Shown one piece after another: positions 35,412 to 43,446 of a DNA stretch of 43,446 nt. The position numbers were made by a program, and so were the translations under genes. The stretch covers positions 1 through 43,446 of the forward strand of contig PBNF01000034.1 in NCBI GenBank assembly GCA_002722995.1, read 5' to 3'. Position 1 is the stretch's first letter. The number at the start of each line of letters is the position of its first letter. The notes under the pieces are model-generated. The model saw nothing but the letters and a program-made list of their open reading frames with translations, was not told where the DNA came from and did not search any database. This DNA is from Legionellales bacterium (lineage in GTDB: Bacteria; Pseudomonadota; Gammaproteobacteria; Comchoanobacterales; Comchoanobacteraceae).

Positions 35412-36446
35412 ATGCAGTGTCTAAAATATATCGGTATTTTTCTTGTATTAATGAGTGCATCGTTGTGTGCGCGAGGAGAGCAGGCTGCATGGGCTGTTGA
35501 GACTGTTGTAACGCAGCAATCCTCTGCAGTTGTTCCGCATACACTCCTGATCGATGCTTGGCGGCGTGTGTTGGTAAGGGCAACAGGACGAGCAGATGTT
35601 CTAAATCATCCCAGTGTCCAGGAGGCAGTCGATCAACCGGAATGGATGTTGAAACGATTTGAATACCGTGAACGACCTGAAGGAGATGCATTTGATCTTA
35701 AATTAACCTTTGATGCAAGTTTGATTCGCTCGTTTGTTGAGCGTCTTGGGCAATCACTTTGGGTTCAGCGGCCTGTTGTGGTGATATTATGGCCTGAGGT
35801 AACGGCTGAGCAAACCGATGAAGCCCGTACAGCTATGATACATCAAGCCCAAGCTCGAGGGTTTGATTTGCGTGTGTTGGCGTTAGATCCAATCTCACTT
35901 GAATGGTTGCGTCAGGCGCAAGAGCGCCATGCAAGTATTGATGAGCTTCGGCAATATTTTCAATTGGAATCGTCTGTGAAATTGTTTCAAGCTTTTGTCT
36001 TAAATGAGTCATCTCAAAGTTGGGCGCTTCAATTCAATGATTTAAATGCAGGTTGGGTTGAGCCTATGATTGAGTTGCATGCTAAAGATTTGAGTGCATT
36101 GTATGCTCAAGGAGTGAATGCCTTAACTGAATTCATGGTAACACATGCACCAACACAAGCTGCTCAATCGAACCAGATTCAAGCAATCACTTTAAATTTT
36201 GAAGGGGTTAAAACATTAGGTGACTATATTGCCTTGACTCGAGCATTGCGCCATTTCGGAATGCTTTCAAGCATTGAAGTCAATGCATTAAGCGCGGATC
36301 GACTGCAAGTAAATCTTGACGTCTCTGGAGGCCTTGATGCATTGAGTCGAGCATTTTTAAATGACATGCGCTTTAAAGTTCAGCCACGAATTCCCCTTCG
36401 TTCTATATATTGGCCTTATCGTTGGAAGTCAATCCAGCAAGCCTGA
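35412..36446 (+). CDS. DUF2066 exported protein
   Basis: Predicted secreted protein of the DUF2066 family, function unknown, 344 residues. A signal peptide with MQCLKYIGIFLVLMSASLC is followed by a conserved-looking opening (AWRRVLVRATGRADVLNHPSV) and alternating helix/strand text rich in Gln and Leu. DUF2066 genes are often found beside hda in gammaproteobacteria, and here hda follows after 13 bases, which is the main support for the call. In relatives a perM gene often lies between; it is absent. Confidence 0.78.
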   Translation: MQCLKYIGIFLVLMSASLCARGEQAAWAVETVVTQQSSAVVPHTLLIDAWRRVLVRATGRADVLNHPSVQEAVDQPEWMLKRFEYRERPEGDAFDLKLTFDASLIRSFVERLGQSLWVQRPVVVILWPEVTAEQTDEARTAMIHQAQARGFDLRVLALDPISLEWLRQAQERHASIDELRQYFQLESSVKLFQAFVLNESSQSWALQFNDLNAGWVEPMIELHAKDLSALYAQGVNALTEFMVTHAPTQAAQSNQIQAITLNFEGVKTLGDYIALTRALRHFGMLSSIEVNALSADRLQVNLDVSGGLDALSRAFLNDMRFKVQPRIPLRSIYWPYRWKSIQQA

Positions 36447-36459
36447 TGGAGAGTGAGCC

Positions 36460-37206
36460 ATGGTGCGCCAGATGTCAATTCCATTCAAGTTGATTGATGC
36501 TGCGACGTTTGAATATTACATGCCTGATCTAAACGCTTGGGCAGTGAATGCACTGTTAAAGTGGTCAAAAGCTCAAGTTGATGAATCCTTTTGCTATTGT
36601 TGGGGGCCTTGGGGGGTTGGCAAGACGCATTTGCTCAATGCGGTATGTCATGAAGCCTTAGCGTTGTCTGCGCAAGTATTTTATTTGGATTGCGCTCATC
36701 ATCGTCGCTATTGCCCGAGTGTGCTAGAGGATTTAGATGCATTTGATCTGATATGTTTAGATAATATTGATGTGTTGATGGGTATGACTTCATGGGAAAC
36801 GGCTCTTTTTAATGTGTATAATCAAAGTGTGATTGTGGCTGAAAAACGCTTGTTGGTTACGGCTAGCTTGCCACCCGCCCAAATTGGAGTTCAGTTGCCT
36901 GATTTGCGGTCTCGTTTGCTGGGGGGGTGGGTGTTGTCCTTAAGTACGTTATCAGAGCAGGGCTTGCAAGAAGCATTGATGCATCGAGCGCTTCAGCGAG
37001 GGTTTCATTTTTCAGAACATTGTGCTGAGTACCTCTTAAAATATTGGACCCGTTGTCCGCATTGTTTGTTTAGGAGTTTAGATGATTTAGATCATTTATC
37101 TTTGAGTGCACAACGTCGTATTACGATTCCATTTATTAAGTCGCATTGGTCTGATTTAAAGCGTTGTGAGGCGTGTACAATATCGAGTGATGAGGCAGGT
37201 GTTTGA
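36460..37206 (+). CDS. hda: DnaA regulatory inactivator Hda
   Basis: AAA+ protein that, bound to the sliding clamp, stimulates hydrolysis of ATP on DnaA and so limits replication initiation. The N-terminus has a clamp-binding peptide RQMSIPF (residues 3-9), which supports the start at 36460 with GGAGAG upstream. The P-loop is WGPWGVGKTHLL, and the C-terminus FRSLDDLDHLSLSAQRRITIPFIK closely parallels E. coli Hda. 248 residues, slightly longer than usual, with a short extra Cys-containing tail (CEACT). Confidence 0.92.
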   Translation: MVRQMSIPFKLIDAATFEYYMPDLNAWAVNALLKWSKAQVDESFCYCWGPWGVGKTHLLNAVCHEALALSAQVFYLDCAHHRRYCPSVLEDLDAFDLICLDNIDVLMGMTSWETALFNVYNQSVIVAEKRLLVTASLPPAQIGVQLPDLRSRLLGGWVLSLSTLSEQGLQEALMHRALQRGFHFSEHCAEYLLKYWTRCPHCLFRSLDDLDHLSLSAQRRITIPFIKSHWSDLKRCEACTISSDEAGV

Positions 37207-37309
37207 CAGTAGAGGAGATTTTAGATAGACTTAAAAGTGTGAAAGGCTCAAGGATGAGTCATAGCGTTTGGTATAGCTACACAGCATTTGTTTTCCAAGG
37301 AGGGAAAAT

Positions 37310-40300
37310 ATGCATGATAGTTCTATATTGTTTAGCCAAGTTAAACAATCAATCGACTTAGTGTGTGAACGTTTAGTTAGTCATCTCGATCATATTCAAC
37401 CCAATTCTAGAAATGCTCAATTGCTTCAAAGCATGATGAGTGATCTCAATTCACTTTTGATATTGATTCATTCGAATTCACCCAATGCGATGAAGTCAAT
37501 GATCCCTTTAGATCAGGCATTTTCAAAGGGTTGTTCGCTTTTGAAGTTGCATGATTTGGGTTATAGTCAATCTGATCTTGAGCAGGGGATAACTCGATGG
37601 TTGCAGTCACTTTCAGAGACCGCTAAAGTTCAATCCCTTTATACGTTACCAGAATTGATCGCGCTTCGTGTGCATTCAAAATATTATAAATATTTTGGAT
37701 TTTCAGAGAATGATTTAAACCAAAATCGTGAACATTTGCATAGACAGGCTTGCCAAATCAATGAAGGCTTGAGGCAATGTTCTGTGTCATTAAATGATCG
37801 TCAACAGGCCTTATTATCTTTATCTGAGGCTGTTGGTGTTAGTTTTAAAATGAATGCTGAAATACAGTCGCATTTTGAAAAGATCTTATCCGAGCATTTG
37901 AGCGAAAAATCAGGGGCGGCTTTGGAGAAAGCGGCTCATTTTTTTAACCATGACCTATTTAAAGATCAAATTCGGACCATGTTTTGGATTGAAAAACGTG
38001 CATATTTAATGCATTGGATCAAAGATGAGCTATATAGCGAATCTGTGAATGAAGTTTTAAATGCAATTGAATCAACATCCTGGTTTAAATTTTATAGGTA
38101 TCAGGACAAATCGCTTTTATTTACGAAAATATTCAGTCAAGCTGAGTCTCTTGATTTAGAGATTTTTAAAGGCGTTTTCCATTTAGATTTAAACAAAAGT
38201 GATTTGTTTTTCCATGAATTTCGCGTTGCTGAGCTTTTAGAGCCTATCCAAATTAAACAACTCGTTTCTTTTGATCGAGGAACTCTAATCAATTCTGAAA
38301 TCCAATCAATTCTAGGTAGCGATGCATCTCTTAAATTACGTTATTTTTCTGTTGTTTCAGATTTGGGATCTGAGAGGGTTCAATTGAATCAATTAAATCA
38401 AAAGATTTTGGCTGAACCCATTCATTGCTGTGCAAAGATTGAATATCAATCTGGAGATAAAATTAATTTAAGTGATGTTTTGATGCTTCAATACATGGGG
38501 TGTCATTCAGTTCATGTGCGTGTATCCACTGACCCTCAAAGCGCTCAACATGATGCTCAAGCCATTTCGTTGAATGATGTTCCATCATTTCAATCCTTGA
38601 TGAATTCATTATCAGGTCCGATCAATATAGGATCACTTGACGAAATTGATCATACATTGCTGAGAGATTTTTGCGTCTATATTCGTCTGGGATTAAAGTT
38701 TGAGGGCATCAAGGATCATTTTGATTTTGATTTAAATGAATTGATTTCCTTGGTTGGTGAGTTGGAATTTGAACCCCTAGAGTCCCCATCAAATGTCATG
38801 AGTGCTGAGATTTTAAATCAGATTATGAGCTCTAATCGTCTAAAATTAATGGGGTTTGCTGATCATGTGTGTCGTTTTTCAGGTCAATCATTTTCAGTCG
38901 ATCAATGGCCTTTGAGTGACTTAATGTGTTATCAACGTTATTTAAAGATAAGGTATGAAATGAATGTTGATTCGCATGAGGTTGATGATGGGGTGATGAA
39001 GCCTAATGATGTCTGTCGTGTCGATTTTAAATCATATTTAAATGAGATGATGAAAATGTCTTTATTGAATATAAGTACTTCTTATGTTGATGTAATGAGA
39101 GGTTCTTTTTTTCAAATAGCTTTAGATCAATTGATGTATTTGAGTGCATTGCCTCAAGTTCAGAATAAGTATCCAGCATTTCAATGTGCTGTCTATCCTG
39201 GTCGATTTGAGTCAGCTCAAGATTTTTTGAATCAAAAATCAGCCCAGATTGAGAAGATTCAGGGCGCTTCAATTCATGTTTTGCCTCAAGCGTTAAAGAT
39301 TCAGATACTCTCTTTTTTGGCGCCTTCTCATTGGCGTTATCAACAGATTGATCAGGCTGTTCAACAGTCTTATTCAAAGATCCAGTTGAATGCTTTAATG
39401 GCTCAAGTGTGCGTCTCTTCCGATTTAGAGATGATGGGGTATCGAATGGGTTCAGGTTATTTGAATGCTGAAGCCTTGAAGTTGATGATGCGATTGCCTC
39501 GATCAATTCGACCGATTGGTTTTGAGGTGAGATCTCAGTGGATTCCATGGAAACGTGATAAGATTCTCATTGAAGATATTCAACTATCTAAAGATTCAGA
39601 TTTGCAGCAAGGTCAGCCAACAGTTCAACCTGTTAAGCATCAATTTGAATTGACTCGAAAGATCCCATCACGTTTTGAATCAATGCGTTATTGGTCAATT
39701 TATTATGGTATGCGTTTATTCTTATTATCGATAGGGCTTTTGTCGTTTGGGTTAGTATGGGCTAAATTTCCGAATCTGTTTGGACATAGTGCACTGATTG
39801 TAGAGTGTATGAGATGGATGAATCCATTCATGATGGGGGCCTCAGCTTTGATTTTGATCGCTGCTTTCGTCAGTTTTGGTATGAAATGGTTTGGGAAGGA
39901 TGTTTCTAATCAATATTTAGATTTTGATCGAGTGCTTTACCCAGAATCAGATGCCCTTGATGCGCTCTCTAAGCGTAATAAATTGTGGGCGTATTGCAAA
40001 TATTTTAAGTGTTTGCTTAAAGTTGATGTGATGGGAGCTGTTAATAAAAATAGAGCTCAAAAAGAGGATTTTGATGTGTCTGTTGTATTGTTTTTCATGG
40101 CTATAATGTTGTTGTATTGTTATATGAAATCAATGTCGATATTTCCAATGATTGCAGCGTTGTTATCTTTAGGCTTAAGTCTTTTTAATTATTTTTACCT
40201 TGCGGATGTGCTCTTAAATGAGAAAGTGAGTGATCTTTCAATGTTATCTAACCAAGCCATTCGAGTAAATATGTTGAGTTCATCCGATCTCATGCAGTGC

Positions 40301-40420
40301 TGTCAGACAGCGAAGCCAAGTTATATCGAAAATGATAGCATCGATCAAGTTGTTAAAAGTATTTCAAAAGCAGAGCATCCTGCTTTTTCAGATGAAACAA
40401 TTTCATCTCAACCTGTTTAG
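37310..40420 (+). CDS. Large protein of unknown function, C-terminal membrane region; putative effector
   Basis: A 1036-residue protein with the strongest ribosome binding site of the window (AAGGAGGG, 5 bases before the ATG). I do not recognise it. Residues 1-780 are Leu/Ser/Asn/Gln-rich, mostly helical by pattern, without a signal peptide. A segment near residue 657 (LPQALKIQILSFLAPSHW) resembles the start of an F-box. Four to five transmembrane helices lie near the end (about 803-821, 842-862, and two or three between 915 and 975), followed by a polar tail. The plan of a large soluble N-terminus and C-terminal membrane helices also occurs in the IQ-motif and LRR proteins here. An effector role is inferred from that company only. 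Confidence 0.75.
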   Translation: MHDSSILFSQVKQSIDLVCERLVSHLDHIQPNSRNAQLLQSMMSDLNSLLILIHSNSPNAMKSMIPLDQAFSKGCSLLKLHDLGYSQSDLEQGITRWLQSLSETAKVQSLYTLPELIALRVHSKYYKYFGFSENDLNQNREHLHRQACQINEGLRQCSVSLNDRQQALLSLSEAVGVSFKMNAEIQSHFEKILSEHLSEKSGAALEKAAHFFNHDLFKDQIRTMFWIEKRAYLMHWIKDELYSESVNEVLNAIESTSWFKFYRYQDKSLLFTKIFSQAESLDLEIFKGVFHLDLNKSDLFFHEFRVAELLEPIQIKQLVSFDRGTLINSEIQSILGSDASLKLRYFSVVSDLGSERVQLNQLNQKILAEPIHCCAKIEYQSGDKINLSDVLMLQYMGCHSVHVRVSTDPQSAQHDAQAISLNDVPSFQSLMNSLSGPINIGSLDEIDHTLLRDFCVYIRLGLKFEGIKDHFDFDLNELISLVGELEFEPLESPSNVMSAEILNQIMSSNRLKLMGFADHVCRFSGQSFSVDQWPLSDLMCYQRYLKIRYEMNVDSHEVDDGVMKPNDVCRVDFKSYLNEMMKMSLLNISTSYVDVMRGSFFQIALDQLMYLSALPQVQNKYPAFQCAVYPGRFESAQDFLNQKSAQIEKIQGASIHVLPQALKIQILSFLAPSHWRYQQIDQAVQQSYSKIQLNALMAQVCVSSDLEMMGYRMGSGYLNAEALKLMMRLPRSIRPIGFEVRSQWIPWKRDKILIEDIQLSKDSDLQQGQPTVQPVKHQFELTRKIPSRFESMRYWSIYYGMRLFLLSIGLLSFGLVWAKFPNLFGHSALIVECMRWMNPFMMGASALILIAAFVSFGMKWFGKDVSNQYLDFDRVLYPESDALDALSKRNKLWAYCKYFKCLLKVDVMGAVNKNRAQKEDFDVSVVLFFMAIMLLYCYMKSMSIFPMIAALLSLGLSLFNYFYLADVLLNEKVSDLSMLSNQAIRVNMLSSSDLMQCCQTAKPSYIENDSIDQVVKSISKAEHPAFSDETISSQPV

Positions 40421-40446
40421 GGCTTTGGTTTTCTAGACAGTGGGTG

Positions 40447-41052
40447 TCAATCGAGTTTAGATGACTGAAGCTGTTGTGTCTTAAGTGCAATGCGTGTTCC
40501 AAGCGCAATACATAAAGTCTTTTCATCTTCTGTGAGGTCAAGGTCGCCTTGGGAACCTGCAACATGCGTGGCGCCATAAGGTGTGCCACCACTGCGTGTT
40601 GAAAGCAATGTATGTTCTGAATAAGGCAGCCCAACCATGATCATGCCATGATGAAGGAGTGGTAACATCATCGTGATTAACGTGGTTTCTTGGCCGCCAT
40701 GCAAGCTGCCTGTTGAAGTGAAGACTCCGGCGACTTTGTCAATTAAGGCTCCAGATTTCCACAAAGAAGTGGTGTTATCCCAGAAGGCTTTCATCGGAGC
40801 GGGCATGTTTCCAAAATGTGTGGGGCAGCCTAAACATAGGCCATCAGCATGCGCTAAATCTTCAAGGGTTGCATAGGGTGCACCTGAAGTCGGAATGGGT
40901 TCATGTGTGGGGTCGTTATAGGTTTTAAGCGGTGGGACTGTCCGTAATTGGGCATTCATGTCCGCGATTGATTCAATGCCTCGACAGACTAAATGTGCCA
41001 TTTTCTCACAATGCCCTGATCGACTATAGTAAAGAACTAAAATAGTGCTCAT
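40447..41052 (-). CDS. wrbA: NAD(P)H:quinone oxidoreductase WrbA
   Basis: Flavodoxin-like FMN enzyme that reduces quinones by two electrons, avoiding semiquinone radicals. The FMN phosphate loop YYSRSGHCEKMA, the PTHFGNMPAPMK segment and TSTGSLHGGQETT are all typical of WrbA. Start ATG at 41052 gives 201 residues, the usual length; an ATG at 41064 would add four. It is divergent from the bolA-family gene, with a duplicated sequence in the space between. Confidence 0.95.
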   Translation of the reverse strand: MSTILVLYYSRSGHCEKMAHLVCRGIESIADMNAQLRTVPPLKTYNDPTHEPIPTSGAPYATLEDLAHADGLCLGCPTHFGNMPAPMKAFWDNTTSLWKSGALIDKVAGVFTSTGSLHGGQETTLITMMLPLLHHGMIMVGLPYSEHTLLSTRSGGTPYGATHVAGSQGDLDLTEDEKTLCIALGTRIALKTQQLQSSKLD

Positions 41053-41053
41053 T

Positions 41054-41284
41054 CTCGAATCCATTTCATTTTTAGCAATTTGAATCTATCAATTTTTAAA
41101 GAGTGATGCAAATGCCTGATTGATTGAAAGGCTGTTTGTTTACTATATTTTGTTTGCGTTTCGCTTAAGAGTTGTATTGTCAATGGTGTGCAGTTGCACT
41201 GCGCATGCTCGAATCTATTTCATATTTAACAATTTAAGTCTGACCATTTTTATGGAGTGATATAAAGTTTGATTGATTGAAAGG
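41054..41284. repeat. Imperfect ~78-bp direct repeat between wrbA and bolA-family gene
   Basis: Bases 41054-41131 and 41208-41284 align with one gap and about 80 percent identity by eye; both start CTCGAATC and end TTGATTGAAAGG or GATTGATTGAAAGG. Copy one is the leader of wrbA, copy two the upstream region of the bolA-family gene. A short palindrome GTGCAgtTGCAC (41189-41200) lies between them. Confidence 0.8.
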
Positions 41285-41342
41285 TGATTTGTTGCGTGAC
41301 TTTTGTATGAGTTGAGGTTAAAGTGTTGATTTTAAATAGGGT

Positions 41343-41612
41343 ATGGTTATTGTGTTAACAGGCGATCAAATTCAGACACTGAATCGTGACATTGAAGTGC
41401 GTATTCGTGGTCAGCTGAATGGGGCTTGGGTTCAAGTTCAAAGTGACGATGGGCATCATTTTTCAGCAGAAGTTCATTGGGCTGGCTTTAAAGGACTGAG
41501 TTTGTTAGAGCAGCATCGAGTGGTCTATCAGGCTGTCGGTTCAGATGTAGGCGTCGCCTTACATGCTTTATCTTTAAATACCCGTGTGCTTGAGGAGGCC
41601 ATTGATGAGTGA
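41343..41612 (+). CDS. BolA family protein
   Basis: Small partner of monothiol glutaredoxins in Fe-S cluster handling and iron sensing. The 89-residue protein shows the fold's core: HHFSAEVHWAGFKGLSLLEQHRVVYQAV, with the invariant His/Arg region, then HALSLNTR. Its stop overlaps the glutaredoxin start, so the two are co-translated, the clearest evidence for a BolA-Grx complex. Whether it is BolA or IbaG type cannot be decided. The ATG at 41343 has no strong binding site. Confidence 0.9.
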   Translation: MVIVLTGDQIQTLNRDIEVRIRGQLNGAWVQVQSDDGHHFSAEVHWAGFKGLSLLEQHRVVYQAVGSDVGVALHALSLNTRVLEEAIDE

Positions 41613-41931
41613 TGCGAGTCATGAAATCATTTCAAATACGCTTGAATCGTATTCAGTTGTACTTTACATGAAAGGAACACCTGACTTCCCTCAGTGTGGT
41701 TTTTCATATCGTGTTGCTGAGATTTTAAAGCAACTGAATGTTGAGTTTCATTCGGTTAATGTGCTGGAAGATGAAGCGATTCGTGCTGGGATTAAAACGT
41801 TTAGCCAGTGGCCAACCATTCCCCAGCTTTATATTAAAGGAACTTTGATCGGTGGGTGCGATATTGTGACGACTTTATATGAGTCAGGTGAGTTAGCGGC
41901 ACAACTTGAATCGATTTCAGATTCAGATTAA
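41605..41931 (+). CDS. grxD: Monothiol glutaredoxin, Grx4 family
   Basis: Binds a bridging 2Fe-2S cluster with glutathione and passes it to apo-proteins. The monothiol active site CGFS starts at Cys31, after MKGTPDFPQ; WPTIPQLYIKGTLIGGCDI carries the glutathione-binding TIPQ-type loop and GG. 108 residues, normal for Grx4. GAGGAGG lies 6 bases before the ATG at 41605, which overlaps the end of the BolA-family gene. A longer frame from 41584 is less likely. Confidence 0.95.
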   Translation: MSDASHEIISNTLESYSVVLYMKGTPDFPQCGFSYRVAEILKQLNVEFHSVNVLEDEAIRAGIKTFSQWPTIPQLYIKGTLIGGCDIVTTLYESGELAAQLESISDSD

Positions 41932-42511
41932 TTCTTTTCATGTATTCAGGCCCTTCAACGCTTCATTGGATGCAAGTGTTTCACTAGATGGGTCGTTTGG
42001 ACTCATGCGTCTCAGTGTAAGTCCTGATAGGCTAAGACCTGCGATTGAGCGGTACTCTTTGCATTACTAAGAGGGGTAGTCTATTCAACATGTGAGCAAT
42101 GGTTCTATCAAGGTGCTCTTGCGGAAGATCAATATATTTAAGTCATCTCAAAGCTGAGTGTAGGGGCAGTGATCAATCCCTTGATGCATGGATTGACTTA
42201 ACGTTTTGAACAATACGAAGGCATGCGTTCAATATAGTTTGTATAAGAATGGCGGTTATTGAGTGCTAAGATCGGTTCAATTCTAAAGGTCATGACATCT
42301 TGGTATCTATTTAAATTGATTCAATCAGTGAATGGATGGGCTTAAAATGATGGTGTGTCAATCGAATGGATGAAGTGTAGGTCCTGTCAGTTGTGGGTCA
42401 ACTTTATTGTACCCAAGTGTGGTGCTCAATGATTGGGGTATTTAGATTAAAATCACTGGATATGGGGCTGTCAGCTGTTGATGAACTACAGCACGTCATG
42501 GACGGCTAGAG
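41932..42511. other. Non-coding stretch after grxD
   Basis: These 580 bases hold no frame that I can support. One imperfect feature is the stem TCAATCC/GGATTGA (42173-42179 with 42190-42196). I could not match known RNAs such as 6S, RNase P, tmRNA or SRP RNA. It may contain decayed coding sequence. Confidence 0.45.
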
Positions 42512-42661
42512 TCAATCTATTCGAGGTTTAACAACTTTGCATCGACGATGTTCATACGCTTGAGATTCAGACCATGTATGGGTGTATTGTCTAGATTGCA
42601 TCCAAGCATCGAATGCGCTCATATACCCTTTCTTGCGTTTAAAATTTAACCATTTAGGCAT
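42512..42661 (-). CDS. Small basic protein, 49 aa, unknown
   Basis: ATG at 42661 opens MPKWLNFKRKKGYMSAF and ends at TGA 42512-42514. The protein is rich in Lys, Arg, Trp, Tyr and His, has no hydrophobic segment, and its text looks coding (DAWMQSRQYTHTWSESQAYEHRR). The ribosome binding site is weak. It is divergent from the gene at 42731 with 69 bases between. I do not recognise a family; the composition suggests a nucleic-acid-associated or ribosome-associated peptide, as a guess. Confidence 0.5.
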   Translation of the reverse strand: MPKWLNFKRKKGYMSAFDAWMQSRQYTHTWSESQAYEHRRCKVVKPRID

Positions 42662-42730
42662 AGTAATTGACTCACTGACTTTTGTTCAGTTAAGCTTTTG
42701 TTGTTAAGTTTGTCAAGTTGATTGATATAC

Positions 42731-43446
42731 ATGCACATGATTCCTGCTATTAAAACACATTCTTGGTTAGCTGATCTTGATCGGTCTTTTATGCATTATT
42801 TGCAGGAGCATGATGCCACGCTGGTTCCGGTGCTAAAGGCCTATCGGTCTGATTCAAAAGAGTGGACTCCCGCGCAAATCAGTGCGTTTATATTGAGATT
42901 GGCACCTTACCTTGAACAATTTTTAGGGGCTCAATTTAAAATCGAGCAGGCATTGGTTGAGTTAGGTGCTGAGCAATCTAGCCATAGGCCTATTTTCGAA
43001 TTTAAGCGTACGTTCGTGCATCAAGCACGTAAACGACCACAAACCCACCTTCATGCAATTGAATCCTTTGAATCTTTGCAGGCGCAGGTGATGCAAATGC
43101 TGTCAACAGCTCAAGCGATGGATGATGTAGAGCTGGCTTATGCGCAATGTGCTTTTTCAGCGATGCAATCAAAAGACCAAGCCCGCATCGCGTGTTGGTC
43201 TGATTGGTGCTTGCACGCATTGCATACAGAGGCTGCTCAGCGCTTTGTTCAGGGCTGGGTGAGTTTCCAACGGCCTGATAAAATAGATTCGGCTCATTTG
43301 GTTGGGCGAGTGCCCTTGGGGGATGTGACGCCTCAGGTGACTCAAGGACCGACCTTGCGACATCGAGAAGGGTTTGATTTGACCGATCCAGGTATGAGTG
43401 CACGTGAGATCAACGCTCAGGTCGATTATTGTATTTTTTGTCATAA
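42731..43446 (+). CDS. Large Fe-S/flavin oxidoreductase, N-terminal part (cut by window end)
   Basis: ATG at 42731 opens a frame that runs without stop to the window edge, at least 238 codons. The first ~200 residues are helical and Ala/Gln-rich (TPAQISAFILRLAPYLEQFLG). The last visible residues, VDYCIFCH, look like the start of a C-x2-C-H Fe-S site found in long FAD-dependent pyridine nucleotide-disulphide oxidoreductases of about 1100 residues; the decisive flavin motifs would lie beyond the window. A nearby ATG at 42737 is an alternative start. The gene itself is well supported, the function only weakly. Confidence 0.7.
   Translation, partial: MHMIPAIKTHSWLADLDRSFMHYLQEHDATLVPVLKAYRSDSKEWTPAQISAFILRLAPYLEQFLGAQFKIEQALVELGAEQSSHRPIFEFKRTFVHQARKRPQTHLHAIESFESLQAQVMQMLSTAQAMDDVELAYAQCAFSAMQSKDQARIACWSDWCLHALHTEAAQRFVQGWVSFQRPDKIDSAHLVGRVPLGDVTPQVTQGPTLRHREGFDLTDPGMSAREINAQVDYCIFCH

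Noticed and set aside
39027-39548. Long antisense frame (173 codons) inside the 1036-residue gene
   Set aside because: It has no ribosome binding site and unnatural composition, and the sense frame is far longer with a strong start.
43002-43444. Antisense frames near the right window edge
   Set aside because: They lie opposite the open plus-strand frame from 42731, whose sequence is more protein-like and ends in a plausible Cys-x2-Cys-His site.

Overview
The window reads as a moderately AT-rich gammaproteobacterial chromosome. Housekeeping blocks typical of the class (algC-dut, petABC, metG-rnfB-nth, mrp-dcd, hda, ubiK/comM, bolA-grx) alternate with accessory genes that look eukaryote-like: an ankyrin protein, a protein with tandem IQ motifs, a leucine-rich-repeat protein and a 1036-residue protein of unknown type with a membrane C-terminus. 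This mix, together with an rnfB lacking its membrane anchor beside metG and nth, suggests a host- or protist-associated lineage near Legionellales. That placement is inference; no rRNA or other marker is present to settle it.

Layout. 1-573: end of an ankyrin-repeat gene. 648-4273 (minus): a tightly coupled run yihY-type membrane protein > L,D-transpeptidase > dut > algC. 4356-7379 (plus): fdxA, then petABC for the cytochrome bc1 complex. 7534-8675: a divergent pair of helix-turn-helix regulators with an operator-like inverted repeat between them. 8727-10763: the IQ-motif protein. 11137-14291: comM and ubiK on minus, metK on plus. 14592-19538 (minus): a chaperone-usher fimbrial operon (three related pilins, chaperone, usher) with a 20-bp hairpin after the first pilin, and a divergent ABC half-transporter. 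21507-22910: LRR protein, apparently without a canonical start codon. 22850-24673: YgjP-type metallopeptidase, queH, and a small secreted Cys-containing protein. 24674-25684: about 1 kb of small broken reading frames, one group behind a Fur-box-like palindrome. 25685-29537 (minus): EamA transporter, nth, rnfB, metG. 29632-32276 (minus): two small secreted proteins, a GT4 glycosyltransferase, PLP-binding YggS. 32716-37206: mrp, dcd, ihfB (minus), DUF2066 protein, hda. 37310-40420: the 1036-residue protein. 40447-41931: wrbA (minus), bolA-family gene and monothiol glutaredoxin, with a duplicated ~78-bp leader sequence. 41932-42511: no gene seen. 42512-42661: a 49-codon minus-strand gene. 42731-end: start of a large probable Fe-S/flavin oxidoreductase cut by the window edge.

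Respiration and Fe-S themes recur (bc1 complex, FdxA, RnfB, Mrp, BolA-glutaredoxin pair, Nth, QueH). The most unusual content is the set of eukaryote-like proteins, the fimbrial operon with its internal hairpin, the LRR gene whose ribosome binding site points at an ATA codon, and the decaying small-gene cluster under a Fur-like site. No tRNA, rRNA, CRISPR array, transposase or integrase was recognised.
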